DNA from: JAUYQR01 sp050632395
Lineage (GTDB): Bacteria; Pseudomonadota; Alphaproteobacteria; Rhodobacterales; Rhodobacteraceae
Assembly (NCBI RefSeq): GCF_050632395.1
Contig: NZ_CP192600.1
Location: 496,001-560,000, forward strand
Reading direction: 5' to 3'
DNA: 64,000 nucleotides
Each line of letters starts with the position of its first letter. The stretch's first letter is position 1. Made by a program: the position numbers and the translations under genes. Below the pieces are notes generated by a model. It searched no databases. It worked only from the letters and a program-made list of their open reading frames with translations, and had not been told where the DNA came from. This document shows positions 59,252 to 64,000 of the stretch, in pieces.

Positions 59252-59617
59252 ATGCTGCGTATTTCAGCACTTTCGCTTGTTGCCATGCTTGCCGCGTTTC
59301 CGGTTGCCGCGAACGATTTCGCGCCGGTGCGGGAAAAGACCGAGTTCCTGTCCCTTGTTGAAGGGCGCGATCTGCGGATCGGGCTTTACAACCTGACGCT
59401 CAACGTGCTGCCGGACGGGCAGATCAAGGGCCGTGCCCTTGGGTGGGACATCACGGGGTCATGGTCGTGGAAGGACGGTTATTTCTGCCGCGAGATGGAC
59501 TGGAGCGGGATGGAGATCGGCTACGACTGCCAGTTGGTCGAGGTCGAAGGGGCCGACAAGGTGCGGTTCACGGTCGACCGGGGCAATGGTGACAGCGCGT
59601 CGTTCAAGCTGCGCTAG
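59252..59617 (+). CDS. Small secreted protein, unknown function
   Basis: A 121-residue protein with a signal peptide (LRISALSLVAMLAAFPVAAN). The mature part is a beta-rich domain of about 100 residues with two cysteines (FCREMDW, YDCQLV) that may form a disulfide, plus GRALGWDITGSWSWKDGYFC. Not recognised. It lies 78 bases after dapB. Its 3' end overlaps by 4 bases that of the converging sdhAF4-like gene. Confidence 0.75.
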   Translation: MLRISALSLVAMLAAFPVAANDFAPVREKTEFLSLVEGRDLRIGLYNLTLNVLPDGQIKGRALGWDITGSWSWKDGYFCREMDWSGMEIGYDCQLVEVEGADKVRFTVDRGNGDSASFKLR

Positions 59618-59787
59618 AAGTCGATCGCGAGACCCTTTTTTTCCCAATCGCCGTAGCGGACAGGCTCCGGACCATCACGGCCGCCGAGTTCGGTTGGAAG
59701 GGCGTCTTTCGCCTCGTCCGCCTTGCGGCGGGCCTCGGCTTCGGCAAGGGCGCGTTTGGCGGCTGGGGGCAGGTCTTTATCGTCCAT
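59614..59787 (-). CDS. DUF1674/SdhAF4-family succinate dehydrogenase assembly factor
   Basis: A 57-residue protein that is easy to miss because of its length. The C-terminal block ELGGRDGPEPVRYGDWEKKG followed by LAIDF is the unmistakable DUF1674/SdhAF4 signature. AAGGA lies about 9 bases before the ATG. In eukaryotes SDHAF4 stabilises the flavinated SdhA subunit before assembly; bacterial members are thought to do the same. It is divergent from rsmB and overlaps the secreted protein gene by 4 bases. Confidence 0.9.
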   Translation of the reverse strand: MDDKDLPPAAKRALAEAEARRKADEAKDALPTELGGRDGPEPVRYGDWEKKGLAIDF

Positions 59788-59855
59788 CGGGCAATTCCTT
59801 GTGCCGGTATCCTGCCTGATATACGCCGCTGGCTGCAGTCAACAAGGGGATGGGC

Positions 59856-61088
59856 ATGGCCGAAGGTGTGGCCGCACGCGCGGCGGCGGTGGAATTGCTG
59901 GGCGCCGTGCTGGGCGACGGGCGGATGCTGGCCGATCTGGCAGAGCCGGAATTGCCGGCCAGCGACCGGGCGCGGGCGATGCGACTGGCGGCGGATGTGC
60001 TGAGGCATCTGGAGCCGGTGGACAGGGTGCTGTCAAAGCACCTGCGCAAAGTACCGCCCCTGATGGTGATGAACGTGCTTCGGCTGGCGGTGGTGGAGCG
60101 CGCGATGGGCGCGCCCGCGCATGGCGTGGTGAACGCTGCGGTCGAGATGGTTCGGCGTGGCAAGCGCACGGGGCATTTGGCGGGGCTGGTGAACGCGGTG
60201 CTGCGCGCGGTGCCGGAGACCGGGATTCTGGACGGATTGCCGCCGCAGCGGATGCCGCGCTGGCTGCGCCAGCCGTTGGTGCATCTGCACGGGCGCGAGG
60301 TGGTGGAGGCGATCGAGGCGGTGCAGGCGGGGCATCCGCCGATCGACCTGACGTTGCGGGCCGGGCGGGTGGCGCCCGAAGGTGAGATGCTGCCGACAGG
60401 GAGCCTGCGGTTGAGAGAGGGCGGACAGTTGACCGCGCTGCCGGGGTTCGCCGATGGCGCGTGGTGGGTGCAGGACGCGGCGGCGGCGCTGGTGGCGCGG
60501 ATGGTGGATGCAAAGCCCGGCGAGCGGGTGCTGGACCTGTGCGCGGCACCGGGTGGCAAGACGATGCAACTGGCCGATGCCGGGGCCGTGGTGGTGGCCT
60601 TGGACATTTCCGGGCCGCGGATGGCGCGGGTGGCCGAAAACCTCGCGCGGACTGGGCTGACCGCCACGCTGGTCGTGGCAGATGCGTTGCAGTGGGAGCC
60701 GGAGGCGGCGTTCGATGCAATCCTCCTCGATGCACCCTGTTCGGCGACCGGGACGATCCGGCGGCATCCGGACTTGCCCTTCGTGAAGGACGGGTCGGAG
60801 GTCGAAGGGCTGGTCGCGTTGCAGGCGGCGCTGATCGACCGGGCGCTCGGCTGGTTGAAGCCCGGCGGGCGGCTGGTGTTTTCGACCTGCTCGCTGTTGC
60901 CGGAAGAGGGCGAGGCGCAATTGGCGGCGGCGCTGGAGCGGCATCCGGGGCTGGCGGTGGAGCGGGTGGACTTGGCGGGGGTGGAGCCGGGCTGGTGGAC
61001 CGATGCTGGCGGTTTGCGGCTGCGGCCGGACTACTGGGCGGAGCGTGGGGGGATGGACGGATTCTTCATGGCTCGGCTGCGGGCGTGA
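59856..61088 (+). CDS. rsmB: RsmB/NOP-family 16S rRNA (cytosine-C5)-methyltransferase
   Basis: A 410-residue protein with an N-terminal NusB-like helical domain (ARAAAVELLGAVLGDGRML; HGVVNAAVEMVRRG) and a C-terminal methyltransferase: DLCAAPGGKTMQLAD (motif I), DAPCSATGTIRRHPD with catalytic cysteine and FSTCSLLPEEGE. It methylates a cytosine of 16S rRNA (C967 in E. coli). The ATG at 59856 has AAGGGG 6 bases before it; the ATG at 59850 would abut that site. Confidence 0.92.
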   Translation: MAEGVAARAAAVELLGAVLGDGRMLADLAEPELPASDRARAMRLAADVLRHLEPVDRVLSKHLRKVPPLMVMNVLRLAVVERAMGAPAHGVVNAAVEMVRRGKRTGHLAGLVNAVLRAVPETGILDGLPPQRMPRWLRQPLVHLHGREVVEAIEAVQAGHPPIDLTLRAGRVAPEGEMLPTGSLRLREGGQLTALPGFADGAWWVQDAAAALVARMVDAKPGERVLDLCAAPGGKTMQLADAGAVVVALDISGPRMARVAENLARTGLTATLVVADALQWEPEAAFDAILLDAPCSATGTIRRHPDLPFVKDGSEVEGLVALQAALIDRALGWLKPGGRLVFSTCSLLPEEGEAQLAAALERHPGLAVERVDLAGVEPGWWTDAGGLRLRPDYWAERGGMDGFFMARLRA

Positions 61089-61104
61089 GCGCGCTTGGCT
61101 GGCC

Positions 61105-61165
61105 CCGGAGGGTTTCACACCCTCCGGACCTCCCGTGGGATATTTCTGCAAAGAGGAAGACCGGG
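61105..61165. repeat. Hairpin + CTCCCGTGGGATATTT repeat, copy 3
   Basis: CCGGAGGG-TTTCACA-CCCTCCGG hairpin (61105-61127), then ACCTCCCGTGGGATATTTCTGCAAAGAGG. It begins 17 bases after the rsmB stop and ends close to the 3' end of the minus-strand SDR gene. The arrangement matches copy 1 base for base over CTCCCGTGGGATATTT. Confidence 0.88.
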
Positions 61166-61167
61166 GG

Positions 61168-61908
61168 TCAGGGTTTAGGCGGGAACATCCGGTAGTAGAG
61201 CCAGTCGGGCAGGACCTGGCCGCCGCGGAATAGCCAGCTGAAGAGGGTGGGGAAGCTGATCTTGAAGCGGTCGGTGGTCATGTGGCGGAACATGATGTCG
61301 GCGGCGGCTTCGGGTTCCATGATGAAGGGCATGGTGAAGTCGTTTTTCGCGGTAAGGCGTGTCTTGATGAAGCCGGGGTTGGCGAGTTGGACCGTGATGC
61401 CTGTCTTGCGCAGGTCGGCGTAGAGAGATTCGGCGAGAACCATCGTGCCCGCCTTGGAGGCAGCGTAGCCGATGGCGCCGGGCAGGCCGCGGAAGCCCGA
61501 GAGCGAGCCGGTGATGACGACGTGGCCGGTGCCGCGCGCGACCATGCCGGGGAGGGCTGCGCCGATGATGCGGGCGCAGCCGGTGAAGTTGATGTCGCAC
61601 ATGGTTTCGACCTGGGTTGCGTCCCAGGCCTTGGCGTCAACCGGCCAGTAGACGCCGGCAAGGAACACCACGCCGTCGATCGGGCCGAGGGTGGCTGCGG
61701 CGGCGCGGACGCTGTCGGGCGAGCCTACGTCGAGGGGGAGGGCGGTGGCTTTGCCGGGAAGGCTCGACACGGCGGCGGCGAGGGTTTCAGTGTTGCGGGC
61801 GGAGAGGATCAGGTCAGCCCCGGCGGCGCTGAGTTTATGGGCGAGGGCGAGGCCGAGGCCTTCGGAGGCGCCGACGAGCCAGTAGCGTTTGCCTTTGAAA
61901 TCCCTCAT
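61168..61908 (-). CDS. SDR-family NAD(P)-dependent oxidoreductase
   Basis: A 246-residue classical short-chain dehydrogenase. NAD(P) motif YWLVGASEGLGLALAHKL, SLSG strand with Ser and catalytic YAASK. It ends with an aromatic-rich tail (FSWLFRGGQVLPDWLYYRMF). The substrate is unknown. It is the last gene of the right-edge operon with an ATGA junction to DUF3833. A similar SDR closes the operon next to rpoE-chrR in R. sphaeroides, from memory. Confidence 0.87.
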   Translation of the reverse strand: MRDFKGKRYWLVGASEGLGLALAHKLSAAGADLILSARNTETLAAAVSSLPGKATALPLDVGSPDSVRAAAATLGPIDGVVFLAGVYWPVDAKAWDATQVETMCDINFTGCARIIGAALPGMVARGTGHVVITGSLSGFRGLPGAIGYAASKAGTMVLAESLYADLRKTGITVQLANPGFIKTRLTAKNDFTMPFIMEPEAAADIMFRHMTTDRFKISFPTLFSWLFRGGQVLPDWLYYRMFPPKP

Positions 61909-62483
61909 TCGGCGGGGGTGCCAATCGGGGCCGGGACGCGGCGCATGGTGGCGACAAGCTCGGCGACCTTGATGCCGAACTTGCGGAACTGCGAGCGGTT
62001 CATGATGGTGCCGTTGTCCATCAGGTACATCCAGTCGATCACGTCAAGCTCGTGTCCGCCGGCTTCGGGCGTTAGCTTGATGCGGTATTGCAGCACCACG
62101 GCGGAGCCTTCGGCGCGGCCGGTGCCGGTGCCGACGACATCGGGCGCGGTGGCTGCGATGCTGCCGTCGTTGCCAAGGCGCATGGTCCAGGCGCGGTCTT
62201 GGACGGTGCCGCTGTCGTATCGGAAGGTCTCAGCCAGGGTCCCGGTGTTGCCATCCCATGTGCCGTGCATGTCGGCCACGAAGCGCGAGGTCACGCGGCC
62301 TGTGGGGCCGTAGATCACGCCTTCGCAGAGGATCGGGCCGGAGAGGTGGTGGCGGAGATCGAACTGCGGACCCTTTGAGTAATCGGCGGGGCGCTGGGCG
62401 GGGAAGGCGGCATAGCGGCCACGCAGGATCACCGCAGCGAGGGTGAGGAGGGCACCGGTCAGGATGGCAGCGAGGATCGTCAT
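61905..62483 (-). CDS. DUF3833 family protein
   Basis: A 192-residue protein with an N-terminal membrane helix or uncleaved signal (MTILAAILTGALLTLAAVILRG) and a beta-rich domain of the DUF3833 type: LSGPILCEGVIYGPTGRVTSRFVADMHGTWDG and DWMYLMDNGTIMNRSQFRKFGIKV. Probably a periplasmic or inner-membrane lipid-binding protein, but this is inference. It is ATGA-coupled to both neighbours. Confidence 0.88.
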   Translation of the reverse strand: MTILAAILTGALLTLAAVILRGRYAAFPAQRPADYSKGPQFDLRHHLSGPILCEGVIYGPTGRVTSRFVADMHGTWDGNTGTLAETFRYDSGTVQDRAWTMRLGNDGSIAATAPDVVGTGTGRAEGSAVVLQYRIKLTPEAGGHELDVIDWMYLMDNGTIMNRSQFRKFGIKVAELVATMRRVPAPIGTPAE

Positions 62484-63742
62484 GGGGTGGTGCCTTCGAT
62501 GGGGTCCGGGACGGGTGTCCGGGCGAGGAGCGTGATTGCCATGAGCTTCAATACGCAAGGAAGCGCTGCGTAGATCAATGTGAGGGTGAAAAGCGCGGAT
62601 TCTGTGTTGGTAGCACCGGGCGTGAAGCCTGCGCGGTCGAGCGCCGGGAGGATGGTTGCGGCGGCGAGGGCGAGGGAGAGTTTGGAGACGAAGGACCAGA
62701 GGCCGAAGGCGGCGGCCTCGCCGCCCTGGCCGATCTGTGCGAGGCGCCGGGCGAAGATGGCGGGCAGAAGGGTGAGGTCGGCGCCGAGGGCTGCCCCGGA
62801 GGCGGCGCAGATGATGGCGAAGGCGACGGTGTCGCCGGTGGAGAGGGTGGCCGTCCAGAGGAAAGCTGCGATCGCGAGCGACATGGCCGCGAGGAGGGTG
62901 CGCTTGGCGCCGTGGCGTTGGGCGAGGCGGCTCCAGACCGGGGTGGAGGCGGCGGCCGAGAGGAAGAAGAGGAGGAGGAGCGGGCCTTCGAGGCCGGGGG
63001 CGGCAAGGCGGCTTTCGACGAAGAAGAGGAAGAGGGTGGAGGTGACGGCAACGGGGGAGGCGTTCAGGAGGGCGATGAGAAGAAGGCGCCGGGCGAGTGG
63101 GTCGGACAGCGCGGGGCGGAAGAGGGCGAGGGGGTTGGTGGTGGGGAGGGGCGCGCCCATGCCCCAGTTGCCGCGCATGGCGAGGGTGGCCACTATGGCA
63201 AGCGCGGTGAAGAGAACGGCGAAGAGGGCGAAGGGGGAGGAGGTGAGGCCGGCGAGCGCCACGGGGGCGACGGCGGCGAGGCAAACGCCAAGGAGCGAGC
63301 CGCCCTCGCGCCAGCCGGCAAGGCGGATGTGGCCTTGCGGGCCGAGGGTGGCGGCCTTGGCCACGCCTTCGGCGTAAAAGCAGATGGTGAGGAAGGAGAA
63401 GGCGGAGAAGAGGCCGGTGAGCGTGAGGGCGAACCACAGGAGCGGGGCGATGGGTGGGGCGACGGCGAAGAGGCCGAGCATGGAGAGCGCCATGATGGCG
63501 GTGGCGATGGCGACCCAGAGGGCGCGGCTTTTGCGGCCCGTTTCGGCCAGCCAGCCGAGGACCGGGTCTTGCACCACGTCGAAAAGGCGCAGGAGCGCGA
63601 GGGTCACCCCAAGGGCGGCGAGCGAGACGCCGTAGCTGTCGACGTAGAACTTTGGCGCGTGGATGTAGATCGGCAGGCCGGCGGCGGCGATCAGCGCCGC
63701 GAAGAGCGACCAGGCCGGCAGGCCAGCGGCGCGGGTGGTCAT
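62480..63742 (-). CDS. MFS transporter, GPH sugar:cation symporter-like
   Basis: A 420-residue 12-helix transporter. The start AGLPIYIHAPKFYVDSYGVSLAALGVTLALLRLFDVVQDPVLGWLAE is characteristic of the MelB/GPH (glycoside-pentoside-hexuronide) group, with the cation-binding DxxxDP motif. The cargo here is not likely to be a sugar, given the lipid-modifying neighbours. Its ATG overlaps the stop of the DUF1365 gene. Confidence 0.87.
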   Translation of the reverse strand: MTTRAAGLPAWSLFAALIAAAGLPIYIHAPKFYVDSYGVSLAALGVTLALLRLFDVVQDPVLGWLAETGRKSRALWVAIATAIMALSMLGLFAVAPPIAPLLWFALTLTGLFSAFSFLTICFYAEGVAKAATLGPQGHIRLAGWREGGSLLGVCLAAVAPVALAGLTSSPFALFAVLFTALAIVATLAMRGNWGMGAPLPTTNPLALFRPALSDPLARRLLLIALLNASPVAVTSTLFLFFVESRLAAPGLEGPLLLLFFLSAAASTPVWSRLAQRHGAKRTLLAAMSLAIAAFLWTATLSTGDTVAFAIICAASGAALGADLTLLPAIFARRLAQIGQGGEAAAFGLWSFVSKLSLALAAATILPALDRAGFTPGATNTESALFTLTLIYAALPCVLKLMAITLLARTPVPDPIEGTTP

Positions 63743-64000
63743 CGGGTGACGTCTTCGGGCGGGGGAAGCGGGCGGTTGTGGAACTTGACCCGCTTCAGCG
63801 CCAGTTTCAGCGCCTGCCAGTGGATCAGTGCCAGTACCCGGCGCGAGCCGAACGGGCGGCGGAGGCAGGTGGCGAGGATGCCTGCGGTGGTCAGGGGGGT
63901 GCGCGGGCCGGTCAGGTTGGTGAACAGGCCGCCCGACTGGGTGGTGTAGTCGATCCAGATGCCGATACGGTCGGCGCGGATGTCAAAACGGAAGACATAG
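63739..64000 (-). CDS. DUF1365 protein, C-terminal 87 residues only (window edge)
   Basis: The minus-strand frame runs off the right edge. Reading back from the stop, the tail ends RPFGSRRVLALIHWQALKLA and then VKFHNRPLPPPEDVTR, a nearly exact DUF1365 C-terminus. The gene therefore starts beyond the window. DUF1365 is normally found with a flavin amine oxidase and a cyclopropane-synthase-like methyltransferase. It heads the visible operon DUF1365-MFS-DUF3833-SDR, all joined by ATGA overlaps. Confidence 0.85.
   Translation of the reverse strand, partial: YVFRFDIRADRIGIWIDYTTQSGGLFTNLTGPRTPLTTAGILATCLRRPFGSRRVLALIHWQALKLALKRVKFHNRPLPPPEDVTR

Noticed and set aside
1..64000. tRNA, rRNA or tmRNA genes
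   Set aside because: No T-arm consensus (GGTTCRA) in a suitable cloverleaf and no rRNA-like sequence was noticed in any gap; a covariance search would be needed to exclude short RNAs.

Overview
The window is a GC-rich, gene-dense stretch of alphaproteobacterial chromosome, almost certainly from Rhodobacteraceae (Rhodobacter/Tabrizicola/Gemmobacter-like). Supporting signs are an Mcl1-type L-malyl-CoA lyase, the short CnoX/LON/Trm112/UbiH order, adjacent rbfA and dapB in divergent orientation, the zinc-ribbon/ftsE/ftsX/plsC order, a DUF1365-MFS-DUF3833-SDR operon, and intergenic repeats of a kind that recur in this family. About 73 protein genes can be supported, mostly housekeeping. I found no rRNA, tRNA, CRISPR array, prophage or insertion sequence.

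Layout. 1-10 kb: protein quality control (CnoX, LON-domain protein, Trm112), a low-GC insert with a lysozyme-like gene, UbiH-type hydroxylase, amidase, an aminotransferase and ftsK. 10-25 kb: a K+ channel-like gene, smpB, an sseA-aminotransferase-EamA cluster that could form a cysteine aminotransferase/3-mercaptopyruvate pathway, glnK-amtB, a class A PBP, mlaA-mlaC lipid trafficking, and an orphan type I secretion pair. 25-34 kb: small metabolic enzymes, two tandem Prx5 peroxiredoxins, a ferredoxin-reductase-like flavoprotein, rsmD and a FadH-like reductase. 34-49 kb: LysR regulator, OmpA-family protein, CinA-like protein, map, several lineage-restricted unknowns, ilvD, ftsEX-plsC, accA and mcl1. 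49-64 kb: a D-amino-acid gene pair, a hemolysin III family protein, an N-formylglutamate amidohydrolase/DUF1244/methyltransferase cluster, pyk, rpmI-rplT, truB and rbfA, dapB, a short sdhAF4 gene, rsmB, and the distal part of an operon resembling the one beside rpoE-chrR in Rhodobacter sphaeroides.

The most notable non-coding structure is repeated. A 17-bp palindrome (TGTCCCACSGTGGGACA) occurs three times, each 1-6 bases after a stop codon. A second element, a TTTCACA-loop hairpin followed by CTCCCGTGGGATATTT or a near match, occurs at three places, once with three tandem hairpins at a 38-bp period. The + strand is strongly C-rich in the first 10 kb and strongly G-rich after about 49 kb, regardless of gene orientation, so base-composition skew changes sign inside the window.

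No clearly new multi-gene system is visible. The best leads are the two repeat families, the CAT/3-MST-like operon, the DgcA-like/D-amino-acid transaminase pair, the right-edge DUF1365-MFS-DUF3833-SDR operon, and the NFGA/DUF1244/methyltransferase cluster. Starts were chosen from Shine-Dalgarno spacing and family N-termini, and several differ from the longest possible reading frame.
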